The notes under the pieces are model-generated. The model was not told the origin of the DNA. It searched no databases and saw only the letters and a program-made list of their open reading frames with translations. Position numbers and translations under genes: made by a program. 64,000 bases of DNA, from contig OZ244803.1 of NCBI GenBank assembly GCA_965220045.1, positions 682,001 to 746,000 of the forward strand, written 5' to 3'. Positions within the stretch are counted from its first letter, which is position 1, and the number at the start of each line of letters is the position of its first letter. Below are positions 49,610 to 59,060 of this stretch, in pieces. This stretch comes from VXOZ01 sp965220045. Lineage in GTDB: Bacteria; Chloroflexota; UBA11872; VXOZ01.

Positions 49610-52600
49610 ATGAAGCAGTTCACCCACCTGCATCTGCATACCCATTACAGCTTGCTCGACGGCATGAGCCGCATGCCGGAACTGATGGACCGGGCTAAAG
49701 AACTCGGCTTCGAGGCCATCGCCCTCACCGATCACGGCGTGCTCTACGGCGCTATCGAGTTCTATGAGGAGGCCCGCAGCCGGGGCATCAAGCCCATCAT
49801 TGGCTGCGAAGTCTACGTGGCGACGCGCTCGCGCCACGACAAGGAGCCCAAGCTCGACGACCGGCAGTATCACCTTACGCTGCTCGCCAAAAATAACCAG
49901 GGCTACAGCAATCTCGTCAAGCTGGCGACACAGGCGCAACTGGAAGGCTTCTACTATAAGCCCCGCGTGGATCACGAACTCCTGGAGCAGTACCACGAGG
50001 GCCTCATCTGTCTTTCCGGCTGCCCATCCGGCGAGATTCCCCGCGCGCTGCGGGAAGGCAACGACGAGAAGGCGCGCGAACTGGCGCTCCGCTACCGCGA
50101 CCTGTTCGGACCGGAGAATTTCTACATTGAAATCCAAGACCACGGTATGGACTGGGAGCAGGAAGTAACCGGCAAACTCATTGAACTGGCGCGTGACCTC
50201 GACCTGCCGCTAGTCGCCACCAACGACGGCCACTATACCCGCCGCGAGGATGCGCAAGCCCACGACGTGCTCCTCTGTATCCAGACGAATAGCAACGTCA
50301 ATGATGCCAATCGCATGCGCATGGAGGAGGATGCGTTCTACCTGCGCAGCGCCGACGAGATGTGGGAAAAGTTCGCCCACCTCCCTGAAGCTCTGACGAA
50401 TACGATGAAGATCGCGGAGCAGTGCAACGTTGAGCTCGCGCTCGACCAGCGCATTCTGCCGCACTTCGAGGTGCCGGACGGACATGATGCACGTTCGTAC
50501 CTGCACGAGATTTGCGTCGCGGGCTTGGAAAAACTCTATCCCAATGCCGACGCCCCCGCCCGCGAGCGCTTGGAATACGAGCTGGGCGTCATCGGCGATA
50601 TGGGGTTTTCCTCCTACCTTTTGATCGCCGCCGATTTTGTGAATTGGGCGAAGGAGCAGGGGATTCCCACCACCGTGCGCGGCTCGGCGGCGGGCAGCCT
50701 GGTCTGCTACACCGCCGGCATTACCGACATCGATCCTCTGCATTACGGGCTCATTTTCGAGCGCTTCCTCAATCCTTCCCGCTACACCATGCCGGACATC
50801 GACGTGGACCTCATGGACGTGCGCCGCGATGAGGTCATCGATTACGTCACGGAAAAGTACGGCGCCGACCACGTGGCGCAGATCATTACCTTTGGCACAA
50901 TGAAGGCGCGGGCGGCGGTGCGTGACGTGGGCCGGGCGCTTGGAATGACGTATGGCGAGGTGGACCGCGTCGCCAAGCTCGTTCCCATCATGTCCACGGT
51001 GGATGACGCATTGCGGGAGTCGCAAGAGTTGCAGCAGCTCACGGAAGAGGACCCGCAAGTGGGTCGACTGCTGGACCTCGCCAAGAATCTGGAAGGCGTG
51101 GCGCGACACGCCTCGACCCACGCGGCCGGCGTGGTGATTTCGCGGGAGCCGCTCACCGAGTACGTCCCGTTGCAGCGCAATGTCGGCGACGACGGCGTCA
51201 TGACCCAGTTCGAGATGAACGCCATCGAGAAGATCGGCTTGCTCAAGATGGACTTCCTGGGTCTGCGCAATCTCACCGTATTGGACCGCGCCGTACACTT
51301 TATCGCAGCGAGCCGCGGCGAGACTATCGACCTCAAGGACATCCCGCTTGACGACAGCAAGACCTTCGAACTGCTCTCATCGGGCGAGACGACCGGCGTA
51401 TTCCAATTGGAATCCGACGGCATGCGGCGCTATGTGAAGGACCTGCAGCCGGACCGCATCGAGGACGTCATGGCGCTGGTGGCGCTCTATCGTCCGGGTC
51501 CTATGGCGTACATTCCGCAGTACGTTGCCCGCCGGCACGGTCGTGAAAAGGTGACAGCGCGACACCCCTTGATGGCAGCGGTGCTCGAGAGCACGTACGG
51601 CATCATGGTCTATCAGGAAGACGTGATGGCGGTAGCGCAAGCGGTGGCGGGCTATACGCTGGCAGAGGCGGACAAGCTCTGCTACGCGGTCCGCAAGAAG
51701 ATTGCCCACGAATTGCAGGAGCATCGCGAGCGGTTTGTGCAGGGCGCAATAGAGAAGGGCGTGGCTGAGAATCTCGCGGAGGCCATCTTCGACGACTTTG
51801 AGCCTTTTGCGCGCTACGGTTTCAATCAGGCTCACGCGACTTGCTACGGTACGATTGCCTACCAGACCGCCTACCTCAAAGCCAACTATCCCACCGAGTA
51901 CATGACGGCAGTCTTGAGCACGGAACTTGGCAATACCGACAAGATTATCGAAGCGGTGCGCGAGTGCGGCCGCTTGGAAGTGACCGTGGCGCCGCCTAGT
52001 GTGAACGAGAGTGAGTCCAATTTTGACATCAAGGAAGGCACGATCTACTTTGGCCTGGCGGCGGTAAAGAACGTGGGCACGGCGGCGGCGGAAGCAATTG
52101 CTGCGGGCCGCGCCGCGGAACCGTACCAGGACTTCTACGACTTGTGCCTGCGCATCGACCAGCGCGTCGTAAACCGGCGCGCTTTGGAGAGCCTTATCAA
52201 AGTTGGCGCTTTGGACAGCATGGGAGACCGGGCCGCGCTGCTTGCGAGCGTGGAGGACGTGCTCGCGTCCACGCAGAAATCGCAGAGCATGAGCAACCAG
52301 GGCCCGACCCTCTTTGAGACATTCTTGGGTGAGGAGCAGGCTGCCAAGTTCACGAGTTTCAGCTTGCCCGAAGTCGATCCCGCGACGTCGGAAGAAAAGG
52401 GCATCTGGGAAAAGGAACTCCTGGGCGACTATCTCTTGGAGAATCCATTCAAGGCACACAGCGCACGGCTGCGCGCCGCTTCTGATACGACAACGGCGCA
52501 GATTGCGCAAGAGACTGAAGGCAAGCGCGTTACTTTGGCCGGTCGCGTTGGCTCTGTGCGCAAGATCTTCACCCGCAAGGGGCAAAACATGGCCATGCTT

Positions 52601-53317
52601 TCTTTGGAAGATGAGCAGGGCCAGATCGACGTCACCGTATTCCCTAAGCTGTACGCGGACCGGTCCGCGCTCCTCGCCAACGGCAACTTCATCGTAGTGC
52701 GCGGGCGCGTGGAACAAGACAGCCGCGATGATGTGCTGCGTATCTTGGCGGAGAGAGTGGAGCCGCTCGATGGAGTAGCCGCTGAGCAAGTGAGCAACAC
52801 GCAGTCCGCATCCGCAAACGGTGAACCAGCCACCACGGTCTCCGTGAATGTGGAAAATCCGCCGTCAACGCGCGAGGACGGCCTCCCTGACTGGGTACCC
52901 GCGGGTGCGCAAGACCCTGATGAGAAGAGTCCAACCGAGGAAGTCAAGGATGAGGCCGCGGACGGCAAGAGCGTGGAGGCAGCGGAGGCTTCGTTGGCGG
53001 ACTCTCGCGTGGCGGAGCGTGACGTCACGACCGAGCCGGTGAGCCAAGTCCTGGAGGAACCGGAGGAACTCACCGGGCCGGAGGTCGAGTTGGTCTTCCA
53101 GCGCACGCCGGACGATTCGCAAGACTTGGGTCAGCTCCAGCGGCTGGCCGAGCTCCTGAGCCGCAATCCCGGTGATACGCGTGTGGCGCTGCGCATCATT
53201 CTCAACGGCGTGCACGTGTGCATAGCCACCCACGATCGCATCGCGTTGACGCCTGAGATGGAGAACGAGATAGAGTCGCTCCTCGGCACTGCTCCTCTTC
53301 GCGAGGCGGAAGCGTGA
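49610..53317 (+). CDS. dnaE: DNA polymerase III subunit alpha
   Basis: DnaE is the replicative polymerase. The 1235-residue product has the N-terminal PHP domain (HLHLHTHYSLLDG at 6-18 and TDHG near 40-43, with metal-ligand His residues kept), the catalytic core with PDIDVDLMD (from 395) and RGSAAGSLVCY, then FNQAHATCYG. An OB-fold domain lies at about 960-1055 (KRVTLAGRVGSVRKIFTRKG). An acidic linker (about 1060-1155) separates it from a final small domain that resembles the DnaE C-terminal tail. AGGAG lies 12 bases before the ATG. A downstream LCP gene overlaps its stop by 4 bases. The intact PHP metal motif suggests that proofreading may be active. Confidence 0.97.
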   Translation: MKQFTHLHLHTHYSLLDGMSRMPELMDRAKELGFEAIALTDHGVLYGAIEFYEEARSRGIKPIIGCEVYVATRSRHDKEPKLDDRQYHLTLLAKNNQGYSNLVKLATQAQLEGFYYKPRVDHELLEQYHEGLICLSGCPSGEIPRALREGNDEKARELALRYRDLFGPENFYIEIQDHGMDWEQEVTGKLIELARDLDLPLVATNDGHYTRREDAQAHDVLLCIQTNSNVNDANRMRMEEDAFYLRSADEMWEKFAHLPEALTNTMKIAEQCNVELALDQRILPHFEVPDGHDARSYLHEICVAGLEKLYPNADAPARERLEYELGVIGDMGFSSYLLIAADFVNWAKEQGIPTTVRGSAAGSLVCYTAGITDIDPLHYGLIFERFLNPSRYTMPDIDVDLMDVRRDEVIDYVTEKYGADHVAQIITFGTMKARAAVRDVGRALGMTYGEVDRVAKLVPIMSTVDDALRESQELQQLTEEDPQVGRLLDLAKNLEGVARHASTHAAGVVISREPLTEYVPLQRNVGDDGVMTQFEMNAIEKIGLLKMDFLGLRNLTVLDRAVHFIAASRGETIDLKDIPLDDSKTFELLSSGETTGVFQLESDGMRRYVKDLQPDRIEDVMALVALYRPGPMAYIPQYVARRHGREKVTARHPLMAAVLESTYGIMVYQEDVMAVAQAVAGYTLAEADKLCYAVRKKIAHELQEHRERFVQGAIEKGVAENLAEAIFDDFEPFARYGFNQAHATCYGTIAYQTAYLKANYPTEYMTAVLSTELGNTDKIIEAVRECGRLEVTVAPPSVNESESNFDIKEGTIYFGLAAVKNVGTAAAEAIAAGRAAEPYQDFYDLCLRIDQRVVNRRALESLIKVGALDSMGDRAALLASVEDVLASTQKSQSMSNQGPTLFETFLGEEQAAKFTSFSLPEVDPATSEEKGIWEKELLGDYLLENPFKAHSARLRAASDTTTAQIAQETEGKRVTLAGRVGSVRKIFTRKGQNMAMLSLEDEQGQIDVTVFPKLYADRSALLANGNFIVVRGRVEQDSRDDVLRILAERVEPLDGVAAEQVSNTQSASANGEPATTVSVNVENPPSTREDGLPDWVPAGAQDPDEKSPTEEVKDEAADGKSVEAAEASLADSRVAERDVTTEPVSQVLEEPEELTGPEVELVFQRTPDDSQDLGQLQRLAELLSRNPGDTRVALRIILNGVHVCIATHDRIALTPEMENEIESLLGTAPLREAEA

Positions 53318-54243
53318 ACGCCGGGGTCGGCGGTATCAACCACTTTGCCGTGCCTTTGCGGCTTGGCGTTCTCTGTATGCTATTGCTCATTTGCATTAGC
53401 GCGCCCCTCACGGCAATGGAGGCCCGGGCGGACACAACGCAGCCGGACTTGCGCGCCGGAGAGCGCTTTACACTCTTGCTCGTTGGCCTAGACCGGCGCC
53501 ATTCCCAAGAGCAGTCTCGCAGTGACGTCATCATGCTGCTCAGCATCGAGCGCAAGACGCGCTCGCTCTCACTGCTTTCGATTCCCCGAGATCTCTGGGT
53601 GCAAATTCCCGAATATGGGTGGCATCGCATCAACGCCGCTTACTTCTTCGGCGAATACTATGTGGCGAACGGCCCGGAACTGGCGCGGAAGACAGTCGAA
53701 GCGGTGTTTGGCGTGCCGGTGCATGCCGTGGCGGCGGTCGATTTTGTTGGGTTTACGGCACTCATCAACGCCTTTGGCGGCGTAAACGTGACAGTAGCGA
53801 AGACCCTCGTCGACAATCTGTACCCTACGCTTGACTACGGCTACACGCGCATCGTCATCAACGCGGGCGAGCAACACATGGATGGCGAGACAGCGTTGAT
53901 TTACGCGCGTACACGGCATCCCGACAACGACTTCAAACGCATGGGACGTCAACAGAATCTGATCACCGCGGCGCGCACCGAGCTCTTTTCAGATGAGAGG
54001 ATCATGCTGTTCCCGCTGCTCCTGGAGCAGTTCAATCAGATTGTCGAAACCGACCTCACGCTCACCGAGCAACTCTTCCTGCTGCGGGACCTTTATTTGC
54101 TGAATGACGTGCCGGTGAATGCGCGCGTCATCGAACCGCCGCTCGTGTACAACTATGTGACGGAGGGTGGAGCGCAGGTGCTGTTGCCCAACTGGGCGCT
54201 GGTGCGTCCCGTGCTTGAGGAGATGTTCGGGCAGACCGAATGA
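53314..54243 (+). CDS. LytR-CpsA-Psr (LCP) family protein
   Basis: LCP proteins attach anionic polymers to peptidoglycan or other cell-wall glycans. The 309-residue product has an N-terminal hydrophobic signal/anchor (LGVLCMLLLICISAPLTAM) and the family motifs LLLVGLDRR, SRSDVIMLLSIERKTRSLSLLSIPRDLWVQIP, NAAYFFGEY, and INAGEQHMDGETALIYARTRHPDNDFKRMGRQQNL, which contains the conserved Arg and Asp residues. Its GTG start overlaps the dnaE stop (GTGA), so it is translationally coupled to dnaE. The C-terminal part after residue about 230 is shorter than in larger LCP proteins. Confidence 0.9.
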   Translation: MNAGVGGINHFAVPLRLGVLCMLLLICISAPLTAMEARADTTQPDLRAGERFTLLLVGLDRRHSQEQSRSDVIMLLSIERKTRSLSLLSIPRDLWVQIPEYGWHRINAAYFFGEYYVANGPELARKTVEAVFGVPVHAVAAVDFVGFTALINAFGGVNVTVAKTLVDNLYPTLDYGYTRIVINAGEQHMDGETALIYARTRHPDNDFKRMGRQQNLITAARTELFSDERIMLFPLLLEQFNQIVETDLTLTEQLFLLRDLYLLNDVPVNARVIEPPLVYNYVTEGGAQVLLPNWALVRPVLEEMFGQTE

Positions 54244-54521
54244 GTGCTTACGGTCGGGGCTGCCTGCCGGCGCGATGATTGTGGCCCATCGCTCGTGCTT
54301 GATAGCTGAATGTCGGTGCTGGCACTTACATATCTATGCAAGCTGGACTCCGACCTTCACCCCTGCCCCATAGAACTCGCCCGAACCTTGGTGTGGGCAA
54401 GGCGTGCATTGTGTCTGGGTGCGGCAGGTACATCCTCAGCGGGGTATGAAAATAATGGCTGAGCTCTCCCTGCATAGTTGCTCGCTTTGATTTGCAGACT
54501 AGTGGCGCAAGGAGCTATAGC

Positions 54522-55283
54522 GTGTCGAATACACTAACAGACAAGGTCGCGCTGGTTACCGGCGGCGCTTCCGGCATTGGCCGGGCGACTGCGCTCCGGC
54601 TTGCGCGCGAGGGGTCCCGCGTCGTAATTGCAGACGTTGACCGGGCCGGAGGAGAGGAGACCGCGGGCCTTGTCTCGGCACAAGGCGGAGACGCCGCGTT
54701 CATTTGCGGGGACGTTGGGAAGGCCGCCGACGTGAGCGCGGCGGTTGACCTGGCTGTGGAGCAATTCGGGCGACTGGACCTTGCCGTCAACTGTGCCGGT
54801 GTGCTGGGCAGCGGCGCCTCCATGATCGACTTTACCGAAGACGATTGGGACGTCGTGATGGGGGTGAACCTCAAGGGCGTCTGGCTCTGCATGAAACATG
54901 AGATTCCGGCCATGATGCAGTCGGGCGGGGGCGCGATTGTGAACGTATCCTCAGTGGCGGGCCTGGTCGGCAGCCAGCACAGTCCGGCCTACGCCGCCAG
55001 CAAGCACGGCGTAGTGGGGTTGACCAAGACGGCGGCGCTGCAGTACGCCCCGCACAACATTCGCGTGAATTGCATCTGTCCCGCTGCGGTGTTCAGCCCC
55101 ATGCTGGAGACACTCGTTACGCGCAATCCACAGGTCGGCGCGAAACTGAAGGCCTCCCAGCCGAACGGCCGCTTTGCCAGTCCGGCAGAAATCGCGGAAG
55201 TAGCGGTGTGGCTGTGCTCCGACGCGGCGTCATTCGTCGTCGGCGCGGCGCTGCCGGTGGACGGCGGCTACACGGCACAATAG
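54522..55283 (+). CDS. Short-chain dehydrogenase/reductase (SDR)
   Basis: This 253-residue classical SDR has VALVTGGASGIGRATALRL (TGxxxGIG), VNCAGVLGSG in place of NNAG, the catalytic Ser in VNVSSVAGLVGSQ, and YAASKHGVVGL (Tyr and Lys). The C-terminus ends with SDAASFVVGAALPVDGGYTAQ. It resembles glucose 1-dehydrogenase or cyclohexanol dehydrogenase-like SDRs; the substrate is open. The GTG at 54522 was chosen because AAGGAG stands 7 bases upstream; an upstream in-frame start adds only unconserved residues. It is a single gene. Confidence 0.92.
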   Translation: MSNTLTDKVALVTGGASGIGRATALRLAREGSRVVIADVDRAGGEETAGLVSAQGGDAAFICGDVGKAADVSAAVDLAVEQFGRLDLAVNCAGVLGSGASMIDFTEDDWDVVMGVNLKGVWLCMKHEIPAMMQSGGGAIVNVSSVAGLVGSQHSPAYAASKHGVVGLTKTAALQYAPHNIRVNCICPAAVFSPMLETLVTRNPQVGAKLKASQPNGRFASPAEIAEVAVWLCSDAASFVVGAALPVDGGYTAQ

Positions 55284-55382
55284 ACAGCTTGAGTTGCCAA
55301 GGGTCGTAAGCGTAGCTGCTCTCGGCGGCTGCCGGTGCCCTCTAAACCTGTCGTAGTTGAGCCGCCGCGACGAGACTGCACC

Positions 55383-56741
55383 CTAATCCGAGTGCCAAAG
55401 ATTGCCGGTAAAGGGCGGGAATAGAGCGGTCAGCAGGGCTTGGCCGGTAGGTGAGGCGCTGCAGTCGGGATAACTCTCTTGGATTTGGTCGATGGTGCGG
55501 CGCCCGCCGAGCAATTGCAGGAAGGTCAGGTCGGGGAAGCTGGCGTCTCTCGACTCCAAGTCCTTCTGGCCGAGGTTATTGATTTTCGTAATCCGGCCCC
55601 GCTCAAATTCCAGCCGCAATCCACTTTGGAAGAAGCCTAGGGTAAGTGTGCCGGTGTAGCTTTCCGCGGGCGTTCCCAAGAGGTGTTTCTCCAGTGCCGG
55701 ACTCACGTGGCGGAGAAATGCCGCCAAAACCGGTATGCGAATGTACCAGGCATAGCCCCACATGGAAGACCGTTTCGAGTTCGGCAGACCGGCATAGAGA
55801 GGGTCGTCGCGTCCCAGAAAGAACACGATTTCGCCCGGCTGTGGGTTTGCTTCCTCTTTTTCCGTGTTCCTTAGCGAATGGACATACTTAGAGAGTTCTG
55901 GCAGTAGTTCTGGGACGACGTTGAGGTGACTTACGCCGGGTGCGAGCGCGCATTGGCGGACGACGAGTCGCCACGGGTCCGGCTTCGCGGAGGGCAGGAG
56001 CGGATGGTGCTGGAGGTAGCCTACCGGCCTATGCGCCGCGTCCTCGATGATAAGCCAGGGCCTGTAAACCTCGCTATTAGTGGTGCGGCCGGAGAATTCC
56101 CACTCCCAGTGCGCGTCGGAGCGCACCACGCTAAAGGTCTGTCGTTGGGCGTTGTGCGCGTAGGCAGCGCGGACGAAAGGTTTGTCGGAGTTGGTCAAAG
56201 GTCTCACACGATACTGGGTCTTGAATTCCTGGTTTGGCGCTGGCGCGCTCACCACGCGGCCGGAGTAGAGATCAAGGGTGTATTCATAGCCAAACTGGCG
56301 GTAGTACCAGGGGATGCCGGTGATGGACTGCATCAGCTCCCCTTTGCTTTCACTGAGGGTGTGAATGACGTCCATCTGCTTGCGGATGAGACCACGCCGA
56401 CGGTAGACGGGGTCAGTCCCCACCTGCTCGATGCGGCCGCAGCCGAACGGGATGCCGCCATACGACCACGTCTGCGGGATCAGGCAGAGAGACGAGACGA
56501 TCTGGTCCGTACGCATGTCCTCGACCACGGTGAAGTCGCTGGCTCGCGTCGTGGGGTGCCTGCCGGACATGAGTTCGTGGGCCCAGACTCCGACGCGGTT
56601 CGATGACGGGTCGTACTCGCGCATGCGTTCGTTGAAGTCGGTCCAGGCCTCGAAGTCCTCGGGCACGGCAAACCGCAGGCGCAGGTTGTCGCCCAGGTCG
56701 AGGGGGGTCTCAGGCAGCGATGGGACAGAAGATGGTTGCAT
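55383..56741 (-). CDS. GNAT acetyltransferase, Eis-like
   Basis: This 452-residue two-domain protein has an N-terminal GNAT fold with RIEQVGTDPVYRRRGLIRKQMD, in which the acetyl-CoA loop pattern is RRRGL, and a second GNAT-like half around YRVRPLTNSDKPFVRAAYAH. The C-terminal third (about 370-450: GTLTLGFFQSGLRLEFERG) resembles the sterol carrier-like domain of Eis family proteins, which acetylate amines such as aminoglycosides in mycobacteria. No substrate is known here. The ATG at 56741 was chosen; a TTG-initiated reading to 56762 is similar, with no clear ribosome-binding sequence for either. Confidence 0.8.
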   Translation of the reverse strand: MQPSSVPSLPETPLDLGDNLRLRFAVPEDFEAWTDFNERMREYDPSSNRVGVWAHELMSGRHPTTRASDFTVVEDMRTDQIVSSLCLIPQTWSYGGIPFGCGRIEQVGTDPVYRRRGLIRKQMDVIHTLSESKGELMQSITGIPWYYRQFGYEYTLDLYSGRVVSAPAPNQEFKTQYRVRPLTNSDKPFVRAAYAHNAQRQTFSVVRSDAHWEWEFSGRTTNSEVYRPWLIIEDAAHRPVGYLQHHPLLPSAKPDPWRLVVRQCALAPGVSHLNVVPELLPELSKYVHSLRNTEKEEANPQPGEIVFFLGRDDPLYAGLPNSKRSSMWGYAWYIRIPVLAAFLRHVSPALEKHLLGTPAESYTGTLTLGFFQSGLRLEFERGRITKINNLGQKDLESRDASFPDLTFLQLLGGRRTIDQIQESYPDCSASPTGQALLTALFPPFTGNLWHSD

Positions 56742-57124
56742 GTGCGTGAGAGTGTTGAGCAAAAGCGATCAGATTGTCCGCGCCAATCGTACCACTCGCC
56801 GGGGATAGGTGACTACAGGCAATTCCCCTACCTGCCGTTCGTGCTGCGATCCTTCGGCAGGCTCAGGACAGGCGGGCTCAGCACGAACGGCTCCGAGGCT
56901 TGTGCTGCTCTGGGAATAAGGGTGCACGCTCGAGGCCCGGTCAGGATGCCGCGTGAGAGAGCAGGGCCGGTTGTACCTGTGTTTGCGGATTTGAGATTGG
57001 CGTGCTACGTTCAGTGCAGAGTCTCGTTGAGAAGTCCCATGTGCGTTGACCGGCCGGATGCTTGCGAATGAGGGCAAGAGCGCGGCCAAACGTACATGGC
57101 CGGCACAAGGAGCAAACCGTAGCA
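56742..57124. other. Intergenic region with one dispersed repeat
   Basis: The only recognisable feature is the repeat at 56835-56890. The promoter regions of two divergent genes must lie here, but I see no clear hexamers. Confidence 0.5.
56835..56890. repeat. Dispersed inverted repeat CCGTTCGTGCTG...CAGCACGAACGG
   Basis: A 56-base element begins CCGTTCGTGCTG and ends CTCAGCACGAACGG, with CCTTCGGCAGGCTCAGGACAGG inside. The family also occurs at 33488-33640, 38161-38196 and 63077-63170. Confidence 0.8.
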
Positions 57125-58870
57125 ATGGCAGAGTTTACGACACGCCCCGTGATCACGGGTACGTTCGGTGTTGTGACCACGGGGCACTACCTGGCCACAA
57201 GCATCGGCATGCGGGTGCTGGAGGCAGGAGGGAACGCCATCGATGCGGGCGTGGCTGCCGGTTTTGCGTTAAATATGCTGAAGCCGCACTCCAACGGTAT
57301 CGGTGGAGAATCGCCGATACTCATTCACAGCGCCAGCGCCGACGGGCCGCGAGTCGTTGCCATCAACGGCCAGGGCATGGCGCCAAGACGCGCGACGATA
57401 GAGTGGTTTCGATCACAGAACATCGACCTCATTCCCGGCGACGGCTTCCTGCCGGCAACGGTTTCGGGGGCATTTGGCGCCTGGGTCACGTCGCTGTTGC
57501 GGTTTGGGCGATTGAGCCTCAAGGAAACGCTGGGGCCGGTGGTGGACCTGGCGCGCGACGGCTTTCCTATGTACGGGGAGTTGAGCCGCTCAATTGGCAA
57601 TCAAGCGGAGAAATTCCGCACGCAGTGGCCGACGTCGGGCGAGACCTTCCTCGTCAATGGCGAAGCGCCGCAAGTTGGCTCCATTTGGCGGCAGCCCGAC
57701 TGGGCCAACACGTTTCAGAAGGCGATAGACGCCGAGATGCGAGAGAGCCACCGCGGCCGCGAAGCCGGCTTGCAAGCTGCTCTCGACTACTTCTACCGTG
57801 GTGAAGTGGCCGCGAAGGCCGTGGCCTTTGCAGCGAACACGGAGGTGCTCGATGCGAATGGCAATACGCATCGGGGGCTCATTGCCGAGGAGGACTTTGC
57901 CGCCTTCCGCACCAAAGTCGAGCCTCCGGCTACGGTAAACTATCGCGGATTGGATGTCTATAAGTGCGGCCCGTGGTGCCAAGGGCCGGTCTTCTTGCAG
58001 CAACTGACCCTGCTCGAGAAGTTCGATCTGGCGGGTATGGGGCACAATTCGCCGGAGTTCATTCACACGGTAGTAGAGGCGGCAAAGCTCGCCTTCGCCG
58101 ACCGCGAGGCCTACTACGGCGATCCGGCATTCGCGCACGTACCCCTCGACCGCTTGTTGGCTAAGGACTATGCTGCCGAGCGCGCCGCGCTAATTGACCC
58201 GGCGGCGGCCTCACCGGACCTGCGACCCGGCGGCATGCCGGCAACCACGCTGGAAAGGCAGGCGGGGGATCCGGCGTATTACGCTTTCGACACCACCCAC
58301 CTCGACGTCATCGACGCAGCAGGCAACATGTTCTCCGCGACGCCGAGCGGCGGCTGGCTGATGTCATCGCCCGTGATTGAGGGTCTGGGCTTTCCGCTTG
58401 GCACGCGCGGACAGATGTTCTCGCTCGATCCCGACCATCCAAACGCGCTTATGCCGGGCAAACGGCCGCGCACGACGCTCACACCGTCGCTGGCAATGAA
58501 GGACGGCCGCCCCCATATGGTCTTCGGCACGCCGGGCGGTGACATGCAGGACCAGTGGACTCTGCAATTCTTCCTCAACGTGGTGGACTTCGGTATGGGT
58601 ATACAGGAAGCGATTGATGCCCCGACGTTTCATACCATGCACTTCCCCAGTTCGTTCTACCCACGGGCGGCCTATCCGAAGAGAGTGGTGGTGGAGGGCC
58701 GCATTGCTGAGGAGACGCGCGCCGCGCTCGAGGCGCGCGGCCATGAGATCGTGGTGGGTGGAGACTGGGGGCACGGTCAGGTTACGGGCATCCGCTTCGA
58801 TCCCGATTCCGGTCTGATCGAAGGCGGGGCGTCGCCGCGGACGATGGTCCCCTACGCCATGGGCCGGTAG
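57125..58870 (+). CDS. Gamma-glutamyltransferase family protein
   Basis: This 581-residue Ntn-hydrolase is of the gamma-glutamyltranspeptidase family, which cleaves itself in two and then hydrolyses or transfers gamma-glutamyl groups. The N-terminal part has GMRVLEAGGNAIDAGVAAGF and NGIGGESPILIH. The autoprocessing site is FDTTHLDVIDAAGN, with the nucleophile expected at Thr390, and the catalytic core continues SATPSGGW. FGTPGGDMQDQW follows. No signal peptide is visible, unlike typical periplasmic Ggt, so it may act in the cytoplasm (as acylase- or oxamate-type relatives do). The ATG at 57125 has AGGAG 12 bases upstream. The oxyanion and substrate residues were not checked. Confidence 0.92.
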   Translation: MAEFTTRPVITGTFGVVTTGHYLATSIGMRVLEAGGNAIDAGVAAGFALNMLKPHSNGIGGESPILIHSASADGPRVVAINGQGMAPRRATIEWFRSQNIDLIPGDGFLPATVSGAFGAWVTSLLRFGRLSLKETLGPVVDLARDGFPMYGELSRSIGNQAEKFRTQWPTSGETFLVNGEAPQVGSIWRQPDWANTFQKAIDAEMRESHRGREAGLQAALDYFYRGEVAAKAVAFAANTEVLDANGNTHRGLIAEEDFAAFRTKVEPPATVNYRGLDVYKCGPWCQGPVFLQQLTLLEKFDLAGMGHNSPEFIHTVVEAAKLAFADREAYYGDPAFAHVPLDRLLAKDYAAERAALIDPAAASPDLRPGGMPATTLERQAGDPAYYAFDTTHLDVIDAAGNMFSATPSGGWLMSSPVIEGLGFPLGTRGQMFSLDPDHPNALMPGKRPRTTLTPSLAMKDGRPHMVFGTPGGDMQDQWTLQFFLNVVDFGMGIQEAIDAPTFHTMHFPSSFYPRAAYPKRVVVEGRIAEETRAALEARGHEIVVGGDWGHGQVTGIRFDPDSGLIEGGASPRTMVPYAMGR

Positions 58871-58965
58871 ACGACTTCAAAGTCTAAAGGGCCGCTGTTC
58901 ACCGTCATTCTCAATGATAGTGCGCCGGTCAGAAAACTCTCCGATTGGCGATTGCGGAAGATGAG

Positions 58966-58995
58966 GATGGATTCCCGCTTTCGCGGGAATGACGG
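58966..58995. repeat. Dispersed palindromic repeat
   Basis: GATGGATTCCCGC-TTTC-GCGGGAATGACGG, a single copy of the family seen at 480-509 and in the 48.6-49.1 kb array, in the intergenic region before the methyltransferase gene. Confidence 0.85.
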
Positions 58996-59060
58996 GTTGG
59001 AAAGTGTCGGATTGGAAGTTGGTAGATGGATTGGTTGTCCTGGCGCGCTAGGAGAAGGCC

